DNA of 64,000 bases from Verrucomicrobiota bacterium (GCA_021772615.1 JAJFLQ010000065.1:32882-96881); one strand, 5' to 3'. Positions 8,600 through 17,867 are shown, counted from the stretch's first letter. Made by a program: numbers and translations. Notes: generated by a model from the letters alone, not told the origin.

Positions 8600-9745
8600 T
8601 TGGCTTTCGATTTCGACAGTGTAGTGGATCGTCGCGGCACCGGCAGCCTGAAATGGGACCGTTACGGCGACACCGATGTCTTGCCTATGTGGGTCGCGGA
8701 TATGGATTTTCGATCACCGCCGGCGGTGATCGACGCGTTGTCGGAACGCGTTGCCCATGGCGTTTTTGGCTACGCCCGTCCCGAAGCGCAATTAACGGAA
8801 ACCGTCGTGGCCGCGTTGTCGGCCCGCTATGGCTGGGAGATCGAACCTTCCTGGATCGTATGGCTTCCCGGACTCGTGACCGGCTTGAACATGGCCTGCC
8901 GGATTGCCGGTGATTCCGGCGATGCAGTGATTTCATCTGTGCCAGTTTATCCGCCATTTCTGACCGCGCCGGGGTACGCAGGCCGTCATCTGATTTCGGT
9001 GCCGATGATCCGTGCTGGAACACGATGGCAGCTGGATATGGATCAGTTGCAGACGCCGGCCGCAAGGGCGGCAGCGATGTTGCTGTTGTGTAATCCGCAC
9101 AATCCATGCGGTCGTGTTCTAAGTCGCGGGGAACTGGAAGCAATTGCGGAATTTTGTCTGGCCAACGATCTGCTCCTGTGTTCGGACGAAATTCACTGCG
9201 ACCTCATCCTTGACGACGTCAAGCATCTCCCAATCGCCACACTTTGTCCCGCCATCGCCAGTCGCACCATTACTCTCATGGCGCCAAGCAAGACATTTAA
9301 CATCCCCGGACTCGGCTGTGCATTCGCAGTGATATCGGATGCGGCAGTCCGTCGCCGCTTCAAACAGGCTGGTAACGGTATCGTTCCGGATATCAACGCA
9401 TTCGGATTTATCGCCTGCGAAGCAGCCTACCGCCACGGCGGCCCGTGGCTGGAGGCGTTGCTCGACTGCCTGCGGCGCAATCGCGACACGACGGCAAAGG
9501 TGGTCAATGACGAGCTGCCGGGTCTATCGATGCATCACGTGGAAGCCACATATCTGGCATGGATCGATACGCGTGACCTGGGGCTGAAGAATCCCGCCGA
9601 CTATTTCGAACGCCACGGCATCGGTCTGTCCGATGGCCGGCATTTCGGACGCGACGGGTTCGTACGACTGAACTTCGGGTGTTCGGAAGCGACCTTGCAC
9701 GAAGGGTTGAAGCGGTTGCGCGCCGCCGTCGCTGCCTGCGGGTGA
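8600..9745 (+). CDS. PatB/MalY-type PLP aminotransferase, probable cystathionine beta-lyase
   Basis: 381 residues from TTG 8600. This start is preferred because AGGGAAG lies just upstream and family similarity begins there (FDSVVDRRGTGSLKWDRYG). A longer frame back to 8459 runs through the terminator. Class I/II fold residues are visible: MWVADMDF near the start, the NPHNPCGR loop, SDEIHCDL, and the PLP lysine in APSKTFNIPG. A late Arg in VRLNFGC binds the carboxylate. These enzymes cleave cystathionine or cysteine to yield homocysteine or sulfide plus pyruvate. Which substrate is used here cannot be told. Confidence 0.88.
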   Translation: MAFDFDSVVDRRGTGSLKWDRYGDTDVLPMWVADMDFRSPPAVIDALSERVAHGVFGYARPEAQLTETVVAALSARYGWEIEPSWIVWLPGLVTGLNMACRIAGDSGDAVISSVPVYPPFLTAPGYAGRHLISVPMIRAGTRWQLDMDQLQTPAARAAAMLLLCNPHNPCGRVLSRGELEAIAEFCLANDLLLCSDEIHCDLILDDVKHLPIATLCPAIASRTITLMAPSKTFNIPGLGCAFAVISDAAVRRRFKQAGNGIVPDINAFGFIACEAAYRHGGPWLEALLDCLRRNRDTTAKVVNDELPGLSMHHVEATYLAWIDTRDLGLKNPADYFERHGIGLSDGRHFGRDGFVRLNFGCSEATLHEGLKRLRAAVAACG

Positions 9746-9811
9746 TATGTTGGCGTTCACACCGCCGCAGCGGGATCTGGCTTTCACGCCAGCTAAAGAG
9801 GCAAAGAAATA

Positions 9812-9949
9812 CGCACGGTATGGCGCAAGCACGCTAAAGCGCGAACTCCAGCAGTTGGAGTTCACACTTTAGTGTGGGTTTCACGTGTCGTCCCGTCAGG
9901 TGGTGCGATCCGCACGGTATGGCGCAAGCACGCTAGTGCGCGAACTTCA
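9812..9949. repeat. Dispersed repeat family A, locus 1 (two direct units plus palindrome)
   Basis: Two direct copies of a ~35-base unit (CGCACGGTATGGCGCAAGCA... to GCGAACT) lie at 9812-9846 and 9911-9945. Between them is the palindrome CACACTTTAGTGTG at 9863-9876, followed by GGGTTTCACGT. Related copies occur near 11567, 14611 and 27039. It fills most of the 9746-9977 gap between two convergent genes, where it could help end transcription. No open gene is seen in this gap. Confidence 0.8.
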
Positions 9950-9977
9950 ACCGTATCCGGCGTCGTGACTTATGGCG

Positions 9978-10607
9978 TCAATCCGCGGTTGCGTATTCAA
10001 AGCACACCGGCGGATTGATCGGTTCGTAGTGCTCGTTGCAGTTGGACGCGTTGATGAAAACCACATCGTCCATATCTACCATGCCGTAGCCCTCGTGGAT
10101 GTGCCCGAAGATGTGATATTTCGGTTTTACGCGTGTCACGGCTGCACGCAGATCCCGGCAGCCGACACGATCGAAACGGGTACGGTCACAGATTCCGAAC
10201 GGCGGACCGTGGGTAATCAGGATATCGGTGGTCTCCGGTATGAGGTCCCATTTTCTGCGAATCTCCTCGCCGCGCCGCAGATTGAACGCCCAGCTGAAAA
10301 ATTCAGGCTGCCATGGTGACCCATAGATTTTGATTCCCTCGACTTCGATCGTTTCGTCAAAGACGTAGGTCGCATTCGTAAGCACACTGCGTGCATGGTC
10401 CGGTGTTTGCTCGAACGCCCAGTCATGATTGCCGGCGATGATAATCTTGTGACGATGCGGCAACGTCCCGACATAGTGGTTAAATTCAATGATTTCGTCC
10501 AGTGAACCGCGGCCGGTCATATCGCCGGCGTGGATGTACATGTCGCCTGGCGGTACATCAATTTTATCATGTAACCCGTGGGTATCACTGCAGACGATGA
10601 TTTTCAT
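9978..10607 (-). CDS. Calcineurin-like metallophosphoesterase (MPPED/UPF0046 type)
   Basis: 209 residues from ATG 10607. This start gives the family's usual MKIIVCSDTHG opening; the frame can be read to 11015 but that overlaps yedK. All dimetal motifs are present: SDTH, HAGDMTG, AGNHDW, THGPP and FGHIHEG. Family members hydrolyse phosphodiesters or phosphomonoesters; cyclic nucleotides have been tested for human MPPED proteins. A role in cyclic-nucleotide turnover is worth considering because a cNMP-binding kinase is encoded at 42898, but that is inference. It is divergent from yedK. Confidence 0.85.
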   Translation of the reverse strand: MKIIVCSDTHGLHDKIDVPPGDMYIHAGDMTGRGSLDEIIEFNHYVGTLPHRHKIIIAGNHDWAFEQTPDHARSVLTNATYVFDETIEVEGIKIYGSPWQPEFFSWAFNLRRGEEIRRKWDLIPETTDILITHGPPFGICDRTRFDRVGCRDLRAAVTRVKPKYHIFGHIHEGYGMVDMDDVVFINASNCNEHYEPINPPVCFEYATAD

Positions 10608-10730
10608 AATTACAAAACAGGGGCAGGATGGTGTATTGTTGACGCGTCTGTGGACACTATAACGCTGGTTCGGCGTTTTGTCCGTTACCCCGCACTCAAA
10701 TTTACGACAACCTGATACTGGAGCCTCGGC

Positions 10731-11417
10731 ATGTGTGGACGGTTTTCCCTGGGTAAAGATGTCGATGAAATCATCGACGAGCTTGGTTTCGATGACACCG
10801 CCGGGATGGAGGATTACCTCCCAAACTTCAATGTCGCGCCAACCGTGGTCACACCGGTCCTGGTGCACGAGAAGCGGCAACGTGTGTTGTCGATGCGATG
10901 GGGGCTGATACCATCGTGGGCGCGAGATTCGAAGGCCGGCGCTCGCCTGATAAACGCCCGTTGCGAAACATTGACAGGGAAGCCGTCGTTTCGCAGCCTT
11001 GTCGGCCGGCGTCATTGTGTTGCCATTGCCGAGGGGTACTACGAATGGAAGCGCTACGGGCGCAGCAAAACACCGTATTTTATCCGGCCGTCATCGAGGC
11101 GACTTTTGTTCATGGCTGGATTATGGGATCTCTGGGACGGACCCGACCAGGAGAGGCCTGTCCAGTCGTTTACGATTATTACACGCCCGCCACTGGACGA
11201 GTTCGCCGCGATCCACGACCGCATGCCGGCGGTGTTGTCGCCGGAGCGCGCAGCGCGATGGCTCGACACGGCATCGTTTTCCCGCGACGACTGCACGCGT
11301 TTCCTGCAGGCCGAAGACACCATGGCCCTTGAGGCGTACCCGGTCTCCACACTTGTGAATTCCGTGCGAAATAATTCACCGGCGTGCACTGAGCCGGTCG
11401 GCCCCGTACGTAACTAA
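10731..11417 (+). CDS. yedK: Abasic-site processing protein YedK/HMCES (SRAP domain)
   Basis: 228 residues, full SRAP domain length. It begins MCGRF, so Cys2 becomes the N-terminal nucleophile after Met removal. Other active-site motifs follow: INARCET, the Glu in EGYYEW, and the His in IHDRMP. Family members form a stable thiazolidine crosslink with abasic sites in single-stranded DNA and so shield them during replication. The ATG at 10731 is fixed by the need for Cys at position 2. It stands alone in divergent orientation to the phosphoesterase. Confidence 0.95.
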   Translation: MCGRFSLGKDVDEIIDELGFDDTAGMEDYLPNFNVAPTVVTPVLVHEKRQRVLSMRWGLIPSWARDSKAGARLINARCETLTGKPSFRSLVGRRHCVAIAEGYYEWKRYGRSKTPYFIRPSSRRLLFMAGLWDLWDGPDQERPVQSFTIITRPPLDEFAAIHDRMPAVLSPERAARWLDTASFSRDDCTRFLQAEDTMALEAYPVSTLVNSVRNNSPACTEPVGPVRN

Positions 11418-11566
11418 GCTGCGATATGCGGCCGTAACTGCAGCAACGTTGTTGATTTAAGCGGTCGGCAACTCAACGTTATCAACAGCGATTCGGGAGT
11501 ACAGGCCAAGTTCCACCTACTAAAGGACGTTGGGGATGCCGATCTTGCGGGTGTTCTGTTGAAGTT

Positions 11567-11590
11567 CACACTTTAGTGTGGGTTCCACGT
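11567..11590. repeat. Dispersed repeat family A, locus 2
   Basis: The palindrome CACACTTTAGTGTG (11567-11580) plus GGGTTCCACGT, matching locus 1 at 9863 and locus 4 at 27043. It lies in the 11418-11736 spacer between yedK and the methyltransferase gene; nothing else was recognised there. An open frame runs through it from 11578, but that is an upstream extension of the methyltransferase frame. Confidence 0.75.
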
Positions 11591-11736
11591 TCTGTGCGCA
11601 GCCGCGAGGTGAGGCACAACGAAAGTGTGAACGCCATCCGGCGGACAGCTTCGAGCTTGACGGCACGTATGCAACCCGGGCACACAACGTGGCCACCGAC
11701 CGCATCTTACGATCACGAATAGCAAGGGGAAAATAT

Positions 11737-12447
11737 ATGCTTATTCTACCGTTAACACGTGAACAATTGTTGACTTTCCTTCCCGGAAACGGTGTGGTGA
11801 CCGAGATCGGCGTGAACCGCGGCGATTTCAGTGCCGCCATGCTCAACGCATCGACCCCCAGGAAACTGCACCTGATTGATCCATGGAATGTCCCGGCCGA
11901 CGACCGCGAGGACCAGAGCCTTTCGAGAAAGGAACAGGCGGAGTGCGTCTATCAGAAGGTCATCAAGAGATTTGAGAACGAGGTGAACAGTGGCGTCGTC
12001 ACCATTCACCGCGCGTATTCGACAGCCATCCTGGACCAATTCGACGACGCCTATTTTGATTGGATCTATGTCGACGGCAGCCACAAATACGAAGCCGTCA
12101 CCGCAGATCTGGAAAATTACAGCGGCAAGGTCAAGGCCTCCGGCTTCATCGTTGGTCACGATTACACCAACCGAAAAGAAGCGCAGGCGTTCGGCAATGG
12201 CGTCGTCGAGGCTGTGGACACATTCGTTACGACGAACGGCTGGCATTTTCTGGCAATGACGATGGATTATTGGCCCACATATGTGATCTGTCGTGACCGT
12301 GAGTCGGAGTCCGCAACGAACATGTACCATGCGTTTCTGTTCAACATACCGGGTGTGATTGAAATCAAGAACCATCCGTCGGGTCAATACATCCATCACA
12401 TTCTTGAGTACGATAAACAGAATCTCCGCAGCCTGTTTTCGTTTTAA
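11737..12447 (+). CDS. Class I SAM-dependent methyltransferase (Methyltransf_24 type)
   Basis: 236 residues from ATG 11737, chosen for the AAGGGGA ribosome site 6 bases upstream. The frame continues to 11578 but that part is repeat-derived. Motif I is VVTEIGVNRGDFS, and the acidic residue after strand 2 is in LHLIDPW. The DWIYVDGSHKYEAVTADLENY segment is typical of Methyltransf_24 proteins found with sugar or glycan genes. The C-terminal 40 residues are unrecognised. Substrate is unknown; nothing adjacent points to a pathway. Confidence 0.8.
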   Translation: MLILPLTREQLLTFLPGNGVVTEIGVNRGDFSAAMLNASTPRKLHLIDPWNVPADDREDQSLSRKEQAECVYQKVIKRFENEVNSGVVTIHRAYSTAILDQFDDAYFDWIYVDGSHKYEAVTADLENYSGKVKASGFIVGHDYTNRKEAQAFGNGVVEAVDTFVTTNGWHFLAMTMDYWPTYVICRDRESESATNMYHAFLFNIPGVIEIKNHPSGQYIHHILEYDKQNLRSLFSF

Positions 12448-12559
12448 CCGTCGTCATCTTTAAAATTCGCGGCCATTGCAGGATTGCCGGGCGACAGTGT
12501 GGCTGTGTCCTACCGCAATCTACTTTCTTCCATGCAGAGATGATGTACCGTACGTGCCG

Positions 12560-13921
12560 ATGAGTCCACTACAGATATCGCCGTATACCGTGCTGCCTGC
12601 CCTTTGTTGTTGGCTCTGCGTTGCCTTACCACACTGCCACGCTACGAGTTGGCCCTCATTTCGTGGGCATGGCGCGGTCGGCCGCGCACCGTCCGCCCGT
12701 CTACCCACGACCTGGGATGTGGAAAGCAAGGTAAACATTCTATGGTGCACGCCGATACCGGGCCTGGCACATTCCAGCCCGATTGTGTGGCGGGACGTTG
12801 TCATCGTAACCACCGCGGTGAGCCGGGAACCGGCACCCGAGTTGAAGGTCGGTTTGTATGGCGACATTGCGTCTGTTTCGTCCGAGCCGGAACATCAGTG
12901 GCAGGTCCACAGTCTCGACCGGGATACCGGACGAATGTTGTGGTCCACCACGGTCGCCGCAGGGGTGCCGCACATGCGGCGGCATCCGAAATCGACGCAT
13001 GCGAACGCCACACCCGCGACGGACGGCAATCACATCGTGGCATTTTTCGGGGCAGAAGGGTTGTGGTGCCTTGATTTTTCCGGCAATATCCTTTGGCGTA
13101 CAAACCCCGGACCGCTCGACTCGGGGTACTTCCGTCGACCGTCGGCGCAGTGGGGATTCGGCAGCTCTCCGGTGATTCACAAGGGCAGGGTCATCGTGCA
13201 ATGCGATGTGCAGGGGGAATCGTTTATTGCGGTCTACAATATCGACAACGGCAGCGAAATCCTGCGTATCCCACGCGACGAAGTGCCGACGTGGAGCACG
13301 CCCGTTATCCACACCGTTGGTGATCGCGATCAGATCATCGTAAACGGTTTCAGGCATATCGGGGCGTACGATCTCATCACCGGCAAGCCGGTGTGGCGGC
13401 TGCGCGGCGGCGGCGACATACCCGTGCCCACACCGGTTATCTCCGCAGGTATTGTCATTGTCACCAATGCGCACGGCAAGTCGAGTCCGATTTGTGCAAT
13501 TCGCGCTGACGCCGCCGGCGAGATCAAATTGGGCGCCGGCGACGATGATCTCCTGTGGCATCACCGCACTGGTGGGGCATACATGCAGACGCCTCTGGTC
13601 GTCGATGGGTTGTTATATGTATGCCAGGACCACGGTGTGCTGACGTGCTACCAGGCGGATACCGGCGATATCGTCTATCGCGTGCGTCTCAGCGACGAAC
13701 CCACCGGCTTTACCGCATCGGCAGTCTGTGCCGGCGACTTACTATACTACGCCAGCGAGGTCGGCGATGTGTATGTGGTCATGGCCGGCCGCGATTACCG
13801 GCTCGTTGCCCGCAACAGCATGAACGACACCTGTATGGCAACGCCGGCGATCGCCGGAGATACGCTGTATGTACGCACGCAACATCACCTTTTCGCAATC
13901 GGAGACAGCCCGGATGAATAA
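12560..13921 (+). CDS. Exported PQQ-like beta-propeller repeat protein
   Basis: About 453 residues from ATG 12560, which yields a signal peptide-like start (PYTVLPALCCWLCVALP) then WPSFRG. An upstream TTG at 12476 would add 28 residues and no homology. Blades carry repeats such as LDRDTGRMLWSTT, YNIDNGSEILRI, YDLITGKPVWRL and YQADTGDIVYRV. The opening (WPSFRGHGAV, TTWDVESKVNILWCTPIPG) matches the outer-membrane-biogenesis or planctomycete type of WPxxRG propeller proteins. No PQQ or dehydrogenase residues were identified, so an enzyme role is not claimed. Its end overlaps the DUF4202 gene. Confidence 0.8.
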   Translation: MSPLQISPYTVLPALCCWLCVALPHCHATSWPSFRGHGAVGRAPSARLPTTWDVESKVNILWCTPIPGLAHSSPIVWRDVVIVTTAVSREPAPELKVGLYGDIASVSSEPEHQWQVHSLDRDTGRMLWSTTVAAGVPHMRRHPKSTHANATPATDGNHIVAFFGAEGLWCLDFSGNILWRTNPGPLDSGYFRRPSAQWGFGSSPVIHKGRVIVQCDVQGESFIAVYNIDNGSEILRIPRDEVPTWSTPVIHTVGDRDQIIVNGFRHIGAYDLITGKPVWRLRGGGDIPVPTPVISAGIVIVTNAHGKSSPICAIRADAAGEIKLGAGDDDLLWHHRTGGAYMQTPLVVDGLLYVCQDHGVLTCYQADTGDIVYRVRLSDEPTGFTASAVCAGDLLYYASEVGDVYVVMAGRDYRLVARNSMNDTCMATPAIAGDTLYVRTQHHLFAIGDSPDE

Positions 13922-14522
13922 TAGGTCCTGCATTGGCGATCCCGCGCTATTCAATGAGGCAATCACGCGATTCGATGCCTCCAACGCCGCCGACCCGGAT
14001 GTGATCGAGGTAGACGGCGTCGCGTATCCGGCCGAGCTGGTGTACGGCCGGCGCATGACCGATCGGCTCTTGCGGTTTGCTCCCGGGGCGTCCGAGGCGC
14101 TGCAGCTTGCTGCGCGCAGTCAGCATATTCGCCGGTGGGAAATTCCGCGTTCGGACTTTGCCGACGGGCGAGTCGGCTATCACAGGTGGCGGAACGCTTT
14201 GGCCAAATTTCATGCCGATGTCGCCGGCCGTATCCTGCATGATGTCGGATACGATCAAGCAACGATCGAACGCGTGCAGTTTCTGCTGCAAAAGAAAAAA
14301 TTGAAACTTGATGCCGAATCGCAGTGTCTTGAGGATGTGGCATGTCTGGTGTTTATCGAGTTTTACTTCGAAGGCTTTTCCGCCCAACATGATGATGAAA
14401 AGCTGATCGGTATTATAAGGAGGACGATAAAGAAGATGTCCGTCGCGGCTGTCGACGAGGCTACGCGCATTGATGTACCGGAGCGGCTGAAGCGCATCAT
14501 CGGGTGTGCAGCCGGGGGGTAG
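13914..14522 (+). CDS. DUF4202 family protein
   Basis: 202 residues from ATG 13914, which overlaps the propeller gene stop by 8 bases. Recognisable family stretches are FAPGASEALQLAARSQHIRRW, then HDVGYD, an LQKKKLKLD segment, and the ECL-type ED-VACLVFIEFYFEGF region with HDDEKLI. The many conserved His, Asp and Glu residues recall HD-domain hydrolases, but activity is unproven for DUF4202. It is soluble with no signal peptide. Coupling with the exported propeller upstream is probably by transcription only. Confidence 0.75.
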   Translation: MNNRSCIGDPALFNEAITRFDASNAADPDVIEVDGVAYPAELVYGRRMTDRLLRFAPGASEALQLAARSQHIRRWEIPRSDFADGRVGYHRWRNALAKFHADVAGRILHDVGYDQATIERVQFLLQKKKLKLDAESQCLEDVACLVFIEFYFEGFSAQHDDEKLIGIIRRTIKKMSVAAVDEATRIDVPERLKRIIGCAAGG

Positions 14523-14717
14523 CGGGCAAACGTGCTGTTGGGGCGATAGCGTTCGATATCAGAACGCCTGAATTTGCAACCAGCAGCGGCTTCCGGCCGG
14601 GCGCGAAAGCCACATTGAAGTGTGAACACCCACAGAACGCTCAAGCGGCGACGCGGAATGCGTGATCTAAACGGCGTTCGGATTCAATGCCGTGCTGCCA
14701 TCATGCCCTTGCATCGA

Positions 14718-14748
14718 GCCGGCATTGCAGGTATGGTGCAATGTCGGC
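14718..14748. repeat. Strong hairpin in the spacer before the DUF4126 gene
   Basis: A 12-base stem (GCCGGCATTGCA with TGCAATGTCGGC, one G-U pair) around a 7-base loop. No T-run follows, so it is not a standard terminator. It sits in the 14523-14822 spacer, 75 bases before the ATG at 14823, and could lie in the 5' leader. The same spacer holds a decayed family A palindrome (CACATTGAAGTGTG at 14611-14624). No gene is seen in the spacer. Confidence 0.6.
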
Positions 14749-14822
14749 GCTAGCAGCCTGTAGGATGATACGTTCGGCCGCCGCCTGAACCATTTTAACA
14801 ATAACAACCACAGGATTCGATC

Positions 14823-15419
14823 ATGGAAACGCTATTAGGCATCACCCTTGGTATCGGCCTCAGCGCGGCGTGCGGATTTCGCATATTTGTCCCGTTTCTG
14901 TTCATGAGTATCGCTGCGCAAAGTGGTCACCTGTCCTTGGCGCAGGAGTTTCAGTGGATAGGGTCGGAATATGCGATGATCACGTTTGCCACTGCAACGT
15001 TCCTCGAAGTAACGGCGTATTATGTGCCGTGGCTCGACAATCTCCTTGACTCCGTCGCGACACCGGCAGCAATTGTGGCGGGTACCGTTGCCACTGCCTC
15101 TGTTGTCGGCGATGTGTCGCCGTTTGTGAAGTGGACACTGGCCGTTATTGGCGGCGGCGGCGCGGCCGCGGTGGTGCAAGGGGGGACGGTGCTTGTGCGC
15201 GGTACGTCGTCGACGCTCACTGGCGGGACCGGAAACTTCGTTGTGTCCACGGGCGAACTTGCAGGGTCTGCGCTTACCAGTATCGTTGCGGTACTCATGC
15301 CGGTCGTCGGCCTTATGGCTGTGGGCGTCGCCTGTGTCGTCGTTGTACCGCGTTTGATGGATCGCGACTCACCTCCGGATTTTTCAGAAGATACGCCCGG
15401 CAGGCCGGTTGAAGTTTGA
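14823..15419 (+). CDS. DUF4126 membrane protein
   Basis: 198 residues beginning METLLGITLGIGLSAACGFRIFVPF, which matches the DUF4126 start. Four or five hydrophobic segments follow, including the AVIGGGGAAAVVQGG glycine-rich helix and SALTSIVAVLMPVVGLMAV. A polar tail closes the protein. DUF4126 proteins are inner-membrane and of unknown function. The next gene starts 46 bases later on the same strand, so an operon of 14823-17863 is likely. Confidence 0.8.
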   Translation: METLLGITLGIGLSAACGFRIFVPFLFMSIAAQSGHLSLAQEFQWIGSEYAMITFATATFLEVTAYYVPWLDNLLDSVATPAAIVAGTVATASVVGDVSPFVKWTLAVIGGGGAAAVVQGGTVLVRGTSSTLTGGTGNFVVSTGELAGSALTSIVAVLMPVVGLMAVGVACVVVVPRLMDRDSPPDFSEDTPGRPVEV

Positions 15420-15465
15420 TCGAATCGTAGTAGATTCGCCCTCAACCTTACCGTCTGGAGAAAGT

Positions 15466-16257
15466 ATGATCCGCACGCGCTGGATATGGCCCCTGATCTG
15501 TGTCGTGATATTGAGCGGTTGCCGTACCTTGAGGCAACCAGACTTTGATCCGCGTGGACCCGATCTCAAGGTATTGTCCTACAACGTCAACTGGGCTTAT
15601 ACGCATCCGCTCACGATTCTTGACTTCATCGAGCAAAGCGATGCCGACGTTGTGTGTCTCCAGGAAACCGACAAGTACTGGAAACAGGCTATTGTGGACC
15701 AGTTCCGCGACCGCTATCCCAGTCGTATATTCGAAGGCTGGAGCGGTGTCGGCGGTATCGCCATTCTGTCGCGCTACGAAATCCGAAATGTGCGTGTGCT
15801 GCCGCCGGGGCCCGGCTGGTTTCCAGCGCTCCTCGTTGATGTCGCCACGCCGATCGCTACCACCCAGGTGCTGAACGTACACCTGCGTCCGCCGCGAAAC
15901 CGGTTGGGCGCCGAGACGCTGCCTGCGGCCTATTCCGAATCCGATCTGCGCCTGTCGGCGATCAAACGGTTTATGTCACAGACAGATCCTTTTCGACCGC
16001 TGATCGTGGCCGGCGATTTCAACGAGAACGATGACAATCTGGTCAGCTTCTGGCTCGAGAATAACGGATACCTGGATTCTCTGTCACTGTACGACAACGA
16101 TCCCCGGCCCTGGCGCTGGACAAATTTCGGCGCTGCCGTCGAGCATCGATATGAACACATGTTTCTGTCCCGGCATTTCACTTGCACCGGTTCCCGTACG
16201 TTGCGGTTACGCGCCAGTGAACACCTGCCGATCGAAGCTGTTGTCACCATGAAATGA
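15466..16257 (+). CDS. Endonuclease/exonuclease/phosphatase (EEP) family lipoprotein
   Basis: 263 residues from ATG 15466, preceded by GGAGAAAG. The start gives a lipoprotein signal ending VVILSGC. EEP motifs are visible: LSYNVNWA, VVCLQET (metal Glu), NVHLRPPRN, GDFNEN, and a final SEHLPIEAVV His/Asp-type site in which the usual SDHxP aspartate is Glu. The fold hydrolyses phosphodiesters in DNA or phosphoesters in lipids. Being lipid-anchored and outside the cytoplasm, this one may act on extracellular DNA or lipids. Its stop overlaps the next start (ATGA). Confidence 0.82.
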   Translation: MIRTRWIWPLICVVILSGCRTLRQPDFDPRGPDLKVLSYNVNWAYTHPLTILDFIEQSDADVVCLQETDKYWKQAIVDQFRDRYPSRIFEGWSGVGGIAILSRYEIRNVRVLPPGPGWFPALLVDVATPIATTQVLNVHLRPPRNRLGAETLPAAYSESDLRLSAIKRFMSQTDPFRPLIVAGDFNENDDNLVSFWLENNGYLDSLSLYDNDPRPWRWTNFGAAVEHRYEHMFLSRHFTCTGSRTLRLRASEHLPIEAVVTMK

Positions 16258-17048
16258 ACGCAGACCGCGCCATCAATCAGTTTCTGGACCAGACAGAGGC
16301 GGATCATGGCACTGTTGTGTTGTTTGCATGTGAAATCGGGGCGCGCGGCAGTGGTCTGGCATCGGCCGACAGCGATCGCCACGTCGGCTTCATATATCTT
16401 CACAGACCGGACTGGTATCTCTCGCTGGATCCGAAGCCCGATGTCTTCGACAGGACGTTTAACGGCGACTTTACCGCGTTCGGATGGGATCTGAGAAAGG
16501 CGCTGCTGCTGTTCCGGCGGTCGTATCCCGTGCTGCTCGAATGGCTCCGATCGCCGATCGTCTACCGTGACGCCGCCGCGCCGGTCTGTCGCATGCAGGA
16601 ATGGCTCCCGCGATACCGAAACAGCCGTACGTGTTTCTACCACTACCTCCATATGGCGCAGGCGAATTATTGGCAGTACCTGCGCGCCGACGAGATCCTG
16701 GTGCGTAAGTATCTCAACGTAACCCGATCCCTGTTGCTGTGCCGCTGGATTGAAGAGCGATCCGATCTACCGCCTATGGATTTTGCGGAATTACTCGGTG
16801 AGTGTTCGCTCGATACGGCGCTCAGCGACGTGCTTGAAAAGCTGCTTGGCCAACGAGAGAACGGACTGGACCGGGATTGGCATCCGTCAATCGAAATCCT
16901 GAACGCCTTCATCCAAAAGGAATTAAAACAGCTGCTTCGCAAGAAGCGGGAGCCGTTTCCGCCTTACCCGGAGGCGACGGAGCTGGATACATTATTCCGT
17001 CGCGCGCTGGACGAGACGTGGGCGGAGAATGTCGGGACCGCACCGTGA
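16254..17048 (+). CDS. RlaP-like nucleotidyltransferase-fold protein (COG3541), possibly inactive
   Basis: 264 residues. The N-terminal motif EIGARGSGLASADSDRHVGFIY matches the nucleotidyltransferase family in which the usual text is SRG-GLASADSDYDVRFIY. The second metal Asp of D-x-D is His here (DRH), so catalysis is doubtful. The C-terminal helical half is also family-like (LHMAQANYWQYL, LVRKYLNVTRSLL). RlaP proteins associate with Pnkp RNA-repair ligases in some bacteria; no such gene is nearby. Translationally coupled to the EEP gene before (ATGA) and the DUF1223 gene after (TGATG). Confidence 0.72.
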   Translation: MNADRAINQFLDQTEADHGTVVLFACEIGARGSGLASADSDRHVGFIYLHRPDWYLSLDPKPDVFDRTFNGDFTAFGWDLRKALLLFRRSYPVLLEWLRSPIVYRDAAAPVCRMQEWLPRYRNSRTCFYHYLHMAQANYWQYLRADEILVRKYLNVTRSLLLCRWIEERSDLPPMDFAELLGECSLDTALSDVLEKLLGQRENGLDRDWHPSIEILNAFIQKELKQLLRKKREPFPPYPEATELDTLFRRALDETWAENVGTAP

Positions 17049-17863
17049 TGGCCGTGTCGACGACTAGCGCATTACCGCCACGACGAGCCGTTGCATGGCC
17101 TGCTGTCGCGGCCGTCGCGACAACCCTGGTATGTGTGTTGTGCGGCACCTGGCTTGATGCTGCGGAGTCATTGGTGTTTTCGAGCAATAACACGCGGGCC
17201 GATGTTCTGGAACTGTATACATCCGAAGGCTGCAGCAGCTGCCCGCCGGCCGAGCACTGGTTCGGTGCACTGCGCGACTCCCCACGCTTATGGAAGGATC
17301 TCATACCGGCTGTTTTCCATGTGGCGTATTGGGATTATCTCGGTTGGAAGGATCGTTTTGCCACCGACGCGTTCACCGCGCGACAGCGCAGTATCGCATC
17401 CTCGTGGCGTAGCGGGCGGGTGTACACGCCCGGCTTCGTCCTGAACGGAGCGGAATGGCGGGGCTGGTTCGAAAAGCAGTCGATCCCGCACTCCGGCAAC
17501 GTCGACGCCGGCGTTCTCACCGTTACGATCTATCCGGAAAAATCCGGGATTACATACGCGCCGACCCAGTCCGGCCTCAAGAATCTCCGTGTCCACCTCG
17601 CGCAGTTGGCATTCGACGTGTCGAGCCACATACGTGCCGGTGAGAACCGCGGCCGACAATTGACGCATGACTTTGTTGTTACGGCATTCACGACTGTACC
17701 GCTGACGCCTTCAGGAGAGTCTTTCCGGGCAGAGGCGGGTAAACACGCCATCGACACCATGCCGCCGAACCGCAGCGCGGTTGCAGCGTGGGTTACCGAA
17801 GTAGATAGGTTTGTTCCCCTCCAGGCCGTCGGGGGATGGCTGGAATTCGAAAAGAGGAAATAG
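17048..17863 (+). CDS. DUF1223 thioredoxin-fold protein, exported
   Basis: 271 residues from ATG 17048. A longer frame to 16877 overlaps the preceding gene. A hydrophobic signal segment (AVAAVATTLVCVLCGTWLDAA) leads to the mature start. The DUF1223 signature VLELYTSEGCSSCPPAE holds a CxxC pair, and VFHVAYWDYLGWKDRFA follows. The family has a thioredoxin-like fold and is often found near membrane or redox genes; its substrate is unknown. Last gene of the 14823 cluster before the phosphorylase, which begins 5 bases after it. Confidence 0.85.
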   Translation: MAVSTTSALPPRRAVAWPAVAAVATTLVCVLCGTWLDAAESLVFSSNNTRADVLELYTSEGCSSCPPAEHWFGALRDSPRLWKDLIPAVFHVAYWDYLGWKDRFATDAFTARQRSIASSWRSGRVYTPGFVLNGAEWRGWFEKQSIPHSGNVDAGVLTVTIYPEKSGITYAPTQSGLKNLRVHLAQLAFDVSSHIRAGENRGRQLTHDFVVTAFTTVPLTPSGESFRAEAGKHAIDTMPPNRSAVAAWVTEVDRFVPLQAVGGWLEFEKRK

Positions 17864-17867
17864 GGTT

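Noticed and set aside
10608..11015. Upstream extension of the phosphoesterase frame (136 codons)
   Set aside because: It overlaps the opposite-strand yedK gene, and the family start MKIIVCSDTHG is at 10607.
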